A DNA stretch of 64,000 bases, from contig JAUJYN010000020.1 of assembly GCA_030737835.1 (NCBI GenBank), forward strand, positions 620,001 to 684,000, given 5' to 3'. The translations under genes and the position numbers were made by a program. This DNA is from Acorus gramineus (Eukaryota > Streptophyta > Magnoliopsida > Acorales > Acoraceae). The notes below the pieces were generated by a model that worked only from the letters and a program-made list of their open reading frames with translations, had not been told where the DNA came from and did not search any database. This document shows, one piece after another, positions 46,448-55,237 of the stretch (position 1 is the stretch's first letter; each line of letters starts with the position of its first letter).

Positions 46448-46461
46448 TCCCCCCTTAAAGG
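46448..46461 (-). other. Polypurine tract of D (complement)
   Basis: Complement of CTTTAAGGGGGGAA, between the end of D's pol and the LTR start at 46443. Confidence 0.88.
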
Positions 46462-46490
46462 AATTTAGTCCTCTAAATTCGAAGCATACC

Positions 46491-47540
46491 TCAAGAAGGA
46501 ACAAACAATTGTGGATACTTCTCTTGCATCTCTTCCTCGCGCTCCCAAGTCATTTCGGGTACTCCAGGATGATACTGCCATTGCACCTTGACCAACGAAA
46601 TAGTCTTGTTACGCAAGACCTGCTCCTTTCGATCCAAAATTTTCACCGGCCGCTCGACAAAAGATAAGTCATCTTGCACTTGAACCAGATCTGGTTCGAT
46701 GATATGAGAAGGGTCATACACGTATTTTCTTAGCATTGATACATGAAATACGTTGTGTACACGATCCAATTGTGGCGGCAAGGCCAAACGATATGCTAAC
46801 GGTCCAACCTTCTCCCATACTTCGAACGGTCCAATGAAACGTGGATTCAACTTTCCCCGTTGACCAAATCGAACTATGCCTTTGGATGGAGAAACCTTTA
46901 AAAATACATGATCTCCCACTGTGAACTCCAACTCCCGCCTTCGATTGTCGGCATAGCTCTTCTGCCTACTCTGTGCTGTTCGAAGCCGATCTCTAACCAA
47001 TTTCACCTTGTCGAACGTATCTTGGACGAGTTCTGGCCCAACGAGACTTCGCTCACCAACCTCATCCCAACACAAAGGTGTACGGCAACTCCTTCCATAC
47101 AACGCTTCGAAAGGTGACATTTGAATGCTTGCCTGGAAGCTATTATTGTAAGCAAACTCTGCCAAGGCTAAGTGATCCTCCCAGCTTCCGCCGAAATCAA
47201 TTATACAAGCCCTCAACATATCCTCCAAAATTTGGATCGTCCTTTCAGACTGTCCATCTGATTGAGGGTGAAAAGCTGTGCTGAAATTTAACCTTGTTCC
47301 CAACGCCGCTTGAAGAGTGTTCCAAAAGCGTGAGATGAAACGCGAGTCTCGATCCGAGACAATGCTGACTGGTGCTCCATGGAGACGAACAATCTCCTGG
47401 ACATATAGTTTAGCCAGTGCCTCCAGTGAATCGTTCACACGCATAGCTAGAAAATGTGCGGACTTCGTCAATCGGTCCACTACAACCCAAACTGCGTCAC
47501 GTCCTTTCTTCGACTTTGGCAAGCCAGTCACGAAGTCCAT
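46491..47540 (-). pseudogene. D integrase core, C-terminus and chromodomain
   Basis: A 349-codon frame in the minus direction, the last third of D's pol. It starts at [10 protein letters not shown] (first catalytic Asp), has VSIVSDRDSRF (second Asp) and the [15 protein letters not shown] stretch holding the Glu, then [18 protein letters not shown] and a chromodomain of about 50 residues ending EKYPQLFVPS. It is uninterrupted to its TGA. It is joined to the preceding frame by a one-base deletion at about 47563, in the codons before EWKWEH. The integrase inserts the cDNA; the chromodomain targets chromatin. Confidence 0.93.
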
Positions 47541-48709
47541 AGTGACATGCTCCCACTTCCACTCGGGATCTCCAATGGTTGCAATTTTCCAGCAGGGCTT
47601 CGGTGTTCCGCCTTAACTTTCTGGCACACTAAGCATTTTGACACAAACTCTGCAATGTCCTTCTTCATTCCATACCACCAGAAATTTAATTTAAGGTTCC
47701 GATACATCTTGGTACCTCCAGGGTGTACGGTGTACCGAGACCTATGTGCCTCATCTAAAATTTTCTTTTTCAATTCAGCATCCGCGGGGATGCAAACACG
47801 CCCACGATAACAGAGAACCCCATCAGCCCGGATGGCGAAGTCCGGCCTCAACCCTTGGTCCTTCTCCAGTGAAACCTTCTTCAACTCTTCATCCACCAAT
47901 TGCGCCTTCTTTATCTCATCAATGAGATCTGGCTTAACAACAAGTCGAGCAAAGAAACCTTTCTCTGAAAGACGCACCACACTGAATAGATTGGCAGCTT
48001 CACCCAAAAGCTTCCACTGGCCAACCATCAAGTATGACAAAACCCCCGAAGGTTGACGACTCAATGCATCTGCAACCACATTAGCCTTACCAGGGTGGTA
48101 TTGGATTTTACAATCATAGTCCTTCAGAAATTCCACCCATCGCCTCTGACGATTATTCAAATCTGGCTGAGACTGCAGATATGTCAAGCTCTTATGGTCA
48201 GTGAAGACCTCAAATTCTTCGCCATAAAGATAATGCCTCCAAATCTTTAACGCAAAGATCACTGCTGCCAATTCCAAGTCATGAGTGGGATAGTTTAGTT
48301 CATGCACCTTCAGCTGACGAGATGCATAGGCGACTACTTTCCCGTGTTGCATCAACACACAACCCAACCCTCGATGGGAAGCATCACAGTACACCACATA
48401 CCCACCAAGCCCAGATGGAATAGTCAAAATAGGAGCCGACGTAAGTCTCTGTTTCAACTCTTGGAAACTTTTCTCGCACTGCTCAGACCAGATGTATTTG
48501 GCATTCTTCTGAGTTAGACGGGTCAACGGAACTGCAATCTTTGAGAAGTCCTGAACGAACCTCCGGTAGTACCCTGCTAAGCCCAGAAAACTCCGAATCT
48601 CTGTAGCATTCATCGGTTGCCTCCACTCCATCACCGCCTTAATCTTTGAGGGGTCAACCGCAACTCCGGTCTTAGAGATGACATGACCAAGAAATGTCAC
48701 GCTCTCCAA
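47528..48709 (-). pseudogene. D RT end, RNase H and integrase zinc domain
   Basis: A 393-codon frame. Begins with [12 protein letters not shown] at the end of RT, then the connection with [13 protein letters not shown], then RNase H from [15 protein letters not shown] to [11 protein letters not shown], then the integrase N-terminus with [12 protein letters not shown] and [11 protein letters not shown]. No internal stop. It is separated from the gag-PR-RT frame by a one-base deletion near 48750 (the AAGGAGCAT-type sequence seen in relatives reads AAGAGCAT here). Apart from the two frameshifts, D's pol looks intact, in contrast to A, E2 and J. Confidence 0.93.
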
Positions 48710-50943
48710 CCAGAACTCGCACTTGCTGAACTTTGCATAGAGTTGATGCTCTTCAACTTCTGGAGTACCAAACGAAGATGTTCAGCATGCTCTTCCTTGT
48801 TCTTTGAGTATATTAGAATGTCATCGATGAAGACAACAACGAACTCATCAAGGAAAGGCTTGAAGACCCTATTCATCATATCCATGAATGCTGCAGGGGC
48901 ATTAGTCAACCCAAACGGCATGACCAGGAATTCATAATGCCCATACCGAGTGCGAAATGCTGTCTTCGAAATATCCTCCCTCTTGATCTTCAACTGGTAA
49001 TAACCTGACCTTAGATCAATCTTGGAGAAGACTTCAGCTCCCTGAAGTTGATCGAACAAGTCATTTATTCTTGGAAGAGGATATCGGTTCTTGATCGTCT
49101 TCTGATTTAGCTGACGGTAGTCGATGCATAGACGCAATGAACCGTCCTTCTTTTTGACGAACAACACTGGCGCACCCCAAGGAGAAACACTCGGCCTTGC
49201 AAACCCTTTCTCTAGTAGTTCCTCCAATTGAGCCTTCAATTCTGCCAACTCTGTAGGTGCCATCCGATAAGGAGCCTTTGATAATGGTTCAGTACCAGGG
49301 ATTAGGTCAATCGAAAATTCAATTTCACGATCAGGCGGCAATCCCGGTAGGTCATCCGGAAAAACTTCTGAAAATTCTGAGACCACCGCCGTATCTTCGA
49401 TCTTTGACTTTTTCGCATTGCAGTCTATGATACATGCAATGTACCCTATACAACCGCTTTCCAAAAGATGATGTGCTTGCAACGCCGAAATCAAGCCCAA
49501 CGGTGCGATGCCTCCATCGCCAACAAAGCGCAAGGTCCGCAATCCTGGAATCTTGAACAACACCGTCTTCGAAAAGCAATCAATGCTAGCGTGATAGGCT
49601 GAGAGCCAATCCATGCCAAGAATGACATCAAACTTTTGTATCTCCAACAGCAGCAGATTCGCAACAAGACACTGATCCTCTATCCGGACCATACATCCGC
49701 GGTAGACCGATCGAATGGCAATCAATTCGCCAGTAGGAGTTGCAACAATAAAGGGTTTCTCTAGAGGACTATCAACTAAAAATGCTCTTTTTACATATGT
49801 GGCAGATACGAAAGAATGAGAAGCTCCAGAGTCAAATAATACGAAAGCATCATGTCCGGCAATTGAAACAGTACCTTGGACGACTTCATCAGTAGCGCGA
49901 ACATCCCCCACAGATAAGGCATGAACCTGTCCATGCTGTTGTGGTTGAGCTGGCTGACCACGTGAACCCGACACTCCTTGTCCTCCTCCAACGGACCCGC
50001 CATTTGGCGCCTGCGGATAACCACCACGCGGCTTTTTCGGTTCCGTGCACTCGGCTTGACGATGACCCAGTTTCCCGCAATTATAGCACGCACGAGGGTC
50101 ATTTTGCTTCTTAGGACACACATTAGATTTGTGCCCTGGCTCCCTACAGAAGTAGCAAACGATCTTGCCTCGAACTCCTCGACCATGACCCGCATCTTCA
50201 TAGTTTCGCTTGCGATTGTCGAACCTCTGACCACCACCGGAACGAGCATCAGCCTTACTTTTCATCCGAGACGCGATTTCCTTCTTCCATTCGATAGCAT
50301 CTTGCTCCGTAACGATGGCACAATCCTTCAGTTCATCATAAACACGGATTCGGAGGTTCCATAGTCTATGGCGGATGTCGCTCCTTAGTCCTTCTTGGAA
50401 GCGACGACACTTCTCGCCCTCATCTTGAATGTATTGGGGCGCAAAGATTGACAGCTCCAAAAACTTCTCCTCGTATTGGGCCACCGTCATGTCTTGTGTT
50501 TGGCGAAGCTCCAAGAATGCTTGAACCATGCGATCGCGCTCCGCAGGAGGAAAATACTTCTTATAGAACATCTCCACAAACTCATCCCAAGTAAGTTGCT
50601 CGATACCGCGGTCTAGGGACTGCAAATGAACGGTCCACCATTGGACAGCAGTTCCTCGGAACTGATGAACCGCCATGAGGATACGACGGCTATCAGTCAG
50701 TTGCATCGACTTAAAGATTTGCTCCAATTCGGTGATCCAATGCTTAGGGGCCAATGGGTTGGTACCAATGCCCTGAAACACTGGCGGATCCATCTTCTTG
50801 AATCGCATCACCAATTGCTCCGGCTGGTTCTGATTCTCTCCCAAACGACGCAGCGCCATATCGTTCTGATGTTGGATGGACTGCGCCACCAAATTGGTCA
50901 ATGTTTGGAGATCGTGACGCAAAGTGTTGTTGTTGTTCGCCAT
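48697..50943 (-). CDS. D gag-protease-reverse transcriptase frame
   Basis: A 748-codon frame starting at ATG 50943 (minus), 108 bases after D's primer-binding site. Gag core with [16 protein letters not shown] and FRGTAVQWW (residues about 60-110); two zinc knuckles, [14 protein letters not shown] and [14 protein letters not shown] (about 265-305), where A-type relatives show one; protease DSGASHSF (about 370); RT from about 530 with [10 protein letters not shown] and [11 protein letters not shown] (about 707). The last about 17 residues are out of frame because of the deletion near 48750. Gag and pol are in one frame. It is the longest open frame in the window. Its 5' LTR is replaced by an inverted TRIM-type LTR, so it probably lacks its own promoter. 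Confidence 0.93.
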   Translation of the reverse strand: MANNNNTLRHDLQTLTNLVAQSIQHQNDMALRRLGENQNQPEQLVMRFKKMDPPVFQGIGTNPLAPKHWITELEQIFKSMQLTDSRRILMAVHQFRGTAVQWWTVHLQSLDRGIEQLTWDEFVEMFYKKYFPPAERDRMVQAFLELRQTQDMTVAQYEEKFLELSIFAPQYIQDEGEKCRRFQEGLRSDIRHRLWNLRIRVYDELKDCAIVTEQDAIEWKKEIASRMKSKADARSGGGQRFDNRKRNYEDAGHGRGVRGKIVCYFCREPGHKSNVCPKKQNDPRACYNCGKLGHRQAECTEPKKPRGGYPQAPNGGSVGGGQGVSGSRGQPAQPQQHGQVHALSVGDVRATDEVVQGTVSIAGHDAFVLFDSGASHSFVSATYVKRAFLVDSPLEKPFIVATPTGELIAIRSVYRGCMVRIEDQCLVANLLLLEIQKFDVILGMDWLSAYHASIDCFSKTVLFKIPGLRTLRFVGDGGIAPLGLISALQAHHLLESGCIGYIACIIDCNAKKSKIEDTAVVSEFSEVFPDDLPGLPPDREIEFSIDLIPGTEPLSKAPYRMAPTELAELKAQLEELLEKGFARPSVSPWGAPVLFVKKKDGSLRLCIDYRQLNQKTIKNRYPLPRINDLFDQLQGAEVFSKIDLRSGYYQLKIKREDISKTAFRTRYGHYEFLVMPFGLTNAPAAFMDMMNRVFKPFLDEFVVVFIDDILIYSKNKEEHAEHLRLVLQKLKSINSMQSSASASSGWRA

Positions 50944-51051
50944 CTCAAGTTTTCCCTATTATAAGAGTAACACACAGTTAGAACGCATCCTATATGCAAT
51001 GCAGGCCTATTAGTTCTATCTTATGTCCTTAGCCCTAACAGGAAAAACATA

Positions 51052-51064
51052 GGCTCTGATACCA
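51052..51064 (-). other. Primer-binding site of D (complement)
   Basis: Complement of TGGTATCAGAGCC, two bases from the 208-bp LTR copy at 51067. It shows where D's 5' LTR should end. Confidence 0.9.
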
Positions 51065-51066
51065 AT

Positions 51067-51274
51067 TGTGACGCCTGGCCCAGGCCCAAGAGTCCCAAGA
51101 GGCCCATGGATTGGGTGAGGGTGAGGGTGTTTAGTCCCACATCGCCTAATGGGAGGAGATAGTCTGTGCTTATATGTGAGCACAGCTCTTACACACCAAG
51201 ACGCGTTTTAAACCCGTGAGCCCATTTAGGGGCAAAACGGACAATTTCTTGCTGTGTAAGCCTGGGGCGTTACA
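51067..51274 (+). mobile_element. Third 208-bp LTR copy, opposite orientation to the TRIM
   Basis: Reads TGTGACGCCTGGCCCAGG to GGGGCGTTACA on the plus strand, whereas the TRIM copies read this way on the minus strand. About five differences from the left copy. Next to D's primer site, so relative to D it is a backwards LTR; its USE/TATA pair (51134-51144, 51170-51176) points out of the composite. Confidence 0.9.
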
Positions 51275-51279
51275 TCCCA

Positions 51280-52491
51280 TCCGTAGGTACCACCGATGTG
51301 TTCAGAAACGTACTAATCGTGGCAGTATACCAGGTAGAGGCTACCCTGGAGGGGGCTAATGAATGATATTACGAGTGTGAAATCGTTCTCCCCTTCGTTG
51401 GATCCGATATAGGAACTTTCGGCGTTGGAAAAGCTGTCCTGACAGAGGGCTCCCATCCGTAGGTACCACCGATGCTTTCAGAAGCGTACTGATCGTGGGA
51501 GTATACCAGGTAGTGACTACCCGGGGAAAGGGCTACCAGTGGACCAAGGGTGTAGAGGAGTCTAATCTCTCCAAAAGTCCTATGTCACCTATAAAGGGTG
51601 AGGGTGAGGATGAGGTGAAGACACGTCGCCGCGTGACCCATTTGTGGTTCGTCTGTTCCCATAGTTGTTGGGTCTGGTTGTGTATCGATGTTCAAAGACA
51701 TCGTTGGGCAGTTATCTCGATGTAGATGATCCAGTAGTGTTGTGTAGACCAGTAATTCCGGGTCTTGTCGACCAACGGTATGGTCTCTCCCCAAGAGACC
51801 CAAGAGTCTCCCTCCGGGAGTGAGGGTGAGGGTGAGGTTGGTGATCCAGTAGTGTTGTGTGGACCAGTAATCCTGGGTCTCCTCGACCAATGGTATGGTC
51901 TCTCCCCAAAAGACCCAAGAGTCTTCCTCCGGGAGTGAGGGTGAGGGTGAGGTTGGTCGCACCGCCGCGTGACCCTGTTATCCATTGGGTTTCTACCCAT
52001 GTTTTTCCTTGAAAGGAAATTGTGTTAGCATTGAACTGTTGTATGGTGATTGGTTTCCAGCCACTCACTGAGCTTGTAGCTCACCCCTCGCATACTGTTT
52101 CTTTTCAGGGGCAGTGTTGGGCGTGGAGCGGGAGCTTTCCTGTGGCATGGTCTTATGGGCGTGGAGCGTTCTTCCGACGGGTGGTGAGTGCGAGGCTGTC
52201 AGCAGTCCTAGAGTCATTTTATGTATTGTAAATCGTGCATGTGGCACAGGTTGTATTTTATTTGGACTAGACTTGGCTCTCACAGGACAGTGATTGTGTA
52301 TTCGAGTCTGTAATAATGTTTTTTGTTTACAGACATTGTTTATATATTATGCTTCCGCTTTTTAGTCAGTTATCATTATCTTTGCTTTGCCACCTTGTGT
52401 GTTGTTGTTGGAGTCTTTATTGACCTCAGGTATTGATAGCTGATATTTCATTATTGCTACGTCTCGGGGACGGCCGCCCTGGGGCGTGACA
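51280..52491 (+). mobile_element. Shared H/J LTR, right part
   Basis: Resumes after the second TCCCA and ends GGGGCGTGACA at 52491. Contains minisatellite units with GTGAGGGTGAGGGTGAGG (about 51820-51960) and an acceptor-like site ending 52108 (CTGTTTCTTTTCAG). Followed by J's primer site. Confidence 0.92.
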
Positions 52492-52496
52492 AAAGT

Positions 52497-52509
52497 TGGT
52501 ATCAGAGCC
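52497..52509 (+). other. Primer-binding site of J
   Basis: TGGTATCAGAGCC, five bases after the LTR end. Confidence 0.95.
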
Positions 52510-52605
52510 TGGTCCTGTCAGAGCCTAAGTCTAGTCGTATAGATGATGAGTCGTAGGATTGTCATTCGAGTACTCTTGTTTTAGAAGTTATCTTAGGTTG
52601 CTGAC

Positions 52606-53760
52606 ATGCCTCCTCGCATCCGTTGACGTGGACGTGACCCCCCTGGACCCACCCTTAAGTTGTCGACTGGGTCGACTGATTAGGGTCAGTTGTTGGATCC
52701 CTGGTGGTGGGATTAAGGCTTGGGTAGGAGATTCCAGCCCAGTAGTATGATAGTGATGAATTGGTCACAATTTCTAAGGTATGGATTGCGTCTCGATAAT
52801 GGAGCTTCTTTCCCGTGCATCGGTATTGCTGGTAACCATGGAGTTCGCGTGCGGCGCCAGTTTCAAGTTTGAGGATGTGGCATATTGCTCATTAAGGGGT
52901 GATGTCTTCTTCTAGCCTTCCTACTCAGGATTAAGGGGCCTTGCGGGGTCATCGTTGAGACCCGGGCTAGGGTACTCCGTGTTCCTTGTTTGGTTGTTGG
53001 GATATCCTATATCGGGACCTCATGGTGCCCTCCCAAGGTTCTTTTCCCAGTCAAGGAATACCTATGAAGCATCTAATTGATGATTGATTTTCCTCTCACT
53101 TGGAAGGTGCTGTAGCGAGTGGTGATGCGTACGATCGGGATTGGGTACATCCTATTGCAGCTTAGTGGGCGATTGCTTGTGGACTGGGTTCCATAGTGGC
53201 ATCTGGAGTCGCTTCGATATATCATTGTGCATTGTAGCTGCCCGGTTGAGGCCAGAGCCCTGTGAGGTGCTCCCAGATACTATGCTTGTTGGTGCGCCCA
53301 TATGGCAGAGATAGTGGGCTTGGGAGGCTACCAGGTAGAGGCCACACCGGGAGAGTGCTACTAGATGATGTCGAGAGCGTGGACTCCCTGTGATGAATCT
53401 GCCCATGGAGTGCAGGATGCTGGAGTTCCAATGGTTATAGTTGAGCGACCTATCTCTGGCGGCATGTGAAGCACAGTTGTGGATACTGTCGCGTTTTGCC
53501 CCACATTGGTCGCAAATAAGGAGACGCGATGCTAGCGTTCGTGATGGGACTCAACTGCCCTATTGGATAGATGACGTCACATAGGCATTGTCGAGGTTCG
53601 ACGACCCATTATTGCGTGTCTTGTCAATTAAGTGCAGTTGAGCGGCTTACCAAGCGTGTAAGTGTCATCATGAGCGCCAGCCATGCTCGAGGAGCAGAAT
53701 CTGGACTTAATTGTTCGTGGTGTTGTTTTGATCTCCCCGTGGAGGTTGAAGATCAATTAC
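52606..53760 (+). pseudogene. J gag stub and non-coding internal region
   Basis: ATG at 52606 follows the same TTAGGTTGCTGAC leader end as G and E2 and begins MPPRIR, then TGA at 52624-52626. Homology to gag ends within about 60 bases. What follows is non-coding: a 117-bp module also found in type II LTRs (52933-53049), a stretch related to the LTR block CCAGGTAGAGGCTACCCGGG (about 53237-53400), and sequence of unknown origin to about 53760. The same internal sequence is in C (minus, 40020-40830) and M (62860-63410), so it is a family trait. Confidence 0.75.
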
Positions 53761-55117
53761 CCTTGCCGTGAATCGATGATCTGTTTGACCAGCTCTGGGA
53801 GCCAGTGTCTTCTCTTAGATCGATCTTCGCACAAGGGTACCACAAGTCGGAGATCCGGGAGTTGGACATCCCGTAGATGGCCTTTCGTGACCGTTCAGGC
53901 ACTACGAGTTTTAAGTACTGCCGTCGGGGTTGACGAATGCGCCAGATGCCTTTGGAATCTCAAAAGTTTTATTGGGCTTCCGTGGACTACTTTGGGGTAG
54001 TCTTCATTGAGATTGCTAGTGGTGTGATGAAAAAAAAAGGCGATATGGGTGACCTTGTTTCCCCAGGTTGGCATGCCCTCAGGCAAAGTTCGAGAATCAT
54101 CATCGCGTTGGAAAGCGTCAGTCCATGGAGATTCCTCAGTTGACGTGGGAGTGGGTTATCAGGAATTGTTGTGGACTCGCTAATGTCACGTTCGGGTCCT
54201 GATGCCGTCTAGGTGATCATTGATCGACTGACTAAGTCTGCGCTTCCCTCCCAAATCCGACTGATTGAGTCTTTGGACGCTTTGACATGGGTTTTCACCT
54301 TCGCAATTGTTCATCTTCATGGCACTCCGATCGGCGCTATTTTCGGTTGAGACGCGAGGGTTACTTTGAGGTTGCGGCGCAGCCTTGGCAGGCTTTGGCG
54401 CGAGCCTCCATTTGAGTATAATGTTTCAACGCTGATGGACAGCCAGACAAAGGGGACGATTCAGACCTTGGAGGACATGCTAAGTGCCTGCGTGCTCGAT
54501 GATGAGGGCAGTTGGGTGAGGCACCACCCATTTGTTGGGGTATGCTTGCAAGACGACTGCCATTCGAGCATCCAAATGGATCTGTGAAAGGCACTCTACA
54601 GGCGCAGTTTTATACCTCCCTTGTGTTGGGACGGTTGAGGAGCGCCAGTTGGAGGGGCCACAAGTTATTTATTTGACCTTGCAGTGGCCAGGTTGGTTCA
54701 TGTGTGCATCTGCACCTCCCAGAACCGATAGAAGGGCTACACAGGTCATCGTCGCCAGGAGCTTACCTTCAGGTTTGGCGACCATGTTTTCTTGAAGGTG
54801 TCCTAGTTAAGGGATCCTCTGTTTTGACGTTCGGGGCAAGCAGAGTTTGCTCTTCAATGGGACTGTTTCTCGTCACTGAGTGGAATTGGGAGGTGGCTTG
54901 TCATCTTGCCTTTCCCCCACAGCTGGCTCATGCCCACGACGTCGTCCTTGTCTCATGGTCGAGGCGTTATGTCCACGATCCTGCTCATGTCATTCTGTTT
55001 GACCGTCTCAACCTCGAGCTGGATTTGTCATTCGTGGAGCAGTGGATCGAGGTCAAGGACCAGCATCAGAAGAGGCTCCATGCTAAGACAGTTCCTTTGA
55101 TTACAGTGTGTCGGTAG
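53761..55117 (+). pseudogene. J decayed pol (RT stub, integrase, chromodomain start)
   Basis: Starts with an RT stretch around [10 protein letters not shown], then LDIP-TAG-MAF (TAG 53874-53876), where A and E2 read IPKMAF or ILKMAF, then TNAPDAF-like sequence. It passes through CTCAAAAGTTTTATTGGG straight to integrase: SMEIPQ (about 54120), DRLTKSA (about 54222), [13 protein letters not shown] (about 54455), [11 protein letters not shown] (about 54774) and AHDVVLVSWSRRYVHDP (about 54930), ending near HAKTV with a stop at 55115-55117. The RT palm with FIDD and the RNase H are missing. The whole internal region is 2.75 kb against 4.9 kb in E2. C, F and M share the deletion and the TAG. Confidence 0.85.
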
Positions 55118-55221
55118 CGCCAGTCTGGTGCATGGACCACTTGGGAGCAAAAGGTCTATGCGTGATACTTGCTATATTCGGTCTTCCCTTTAGGTTTCCT
55201 TAAATTTCGAGGACTAAATTT

Positions 55222-55237
55222 CCTAAGGGGGGGAGAA
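55222..55237 (+). other. Polypurine tract of J
   Basis: CCTAAGGGGGGGAGAA directly before the 3' LTR. Confidence 0.94.

Larger units (their letters stand above)
43658..51274. mobile_element. 7.6-kb composite insertion with inverted 208-bp LTR ends
   Basis: Flanked by a perfect TCCCA duplication (43653-43657, 51275-51279) with TG/CA ends. Contents: TRIM (43658-44159), a 54-base leader remnant, an unrelated 2.2-kb LTR (44214-46443), D gag-pol (minus), D's primer site, and a third 208-bp LTR copy (51067-51274). The outer LTR copies are in opposite orientation, so the ends form an inverted repeat, unlike a normal LTR element. Confidence 0.88.

Noticed and set aside
51052-51274. The 208-bp copy at 51067 as D's normal 5' LTR
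   Set aside because: D's 3' side has an unrelated 2.2-kb LTR after its polypurine tract, and the 208-bp copy is backwards relative to the TRIM copies, so the two cannot be a normal LTR pair.
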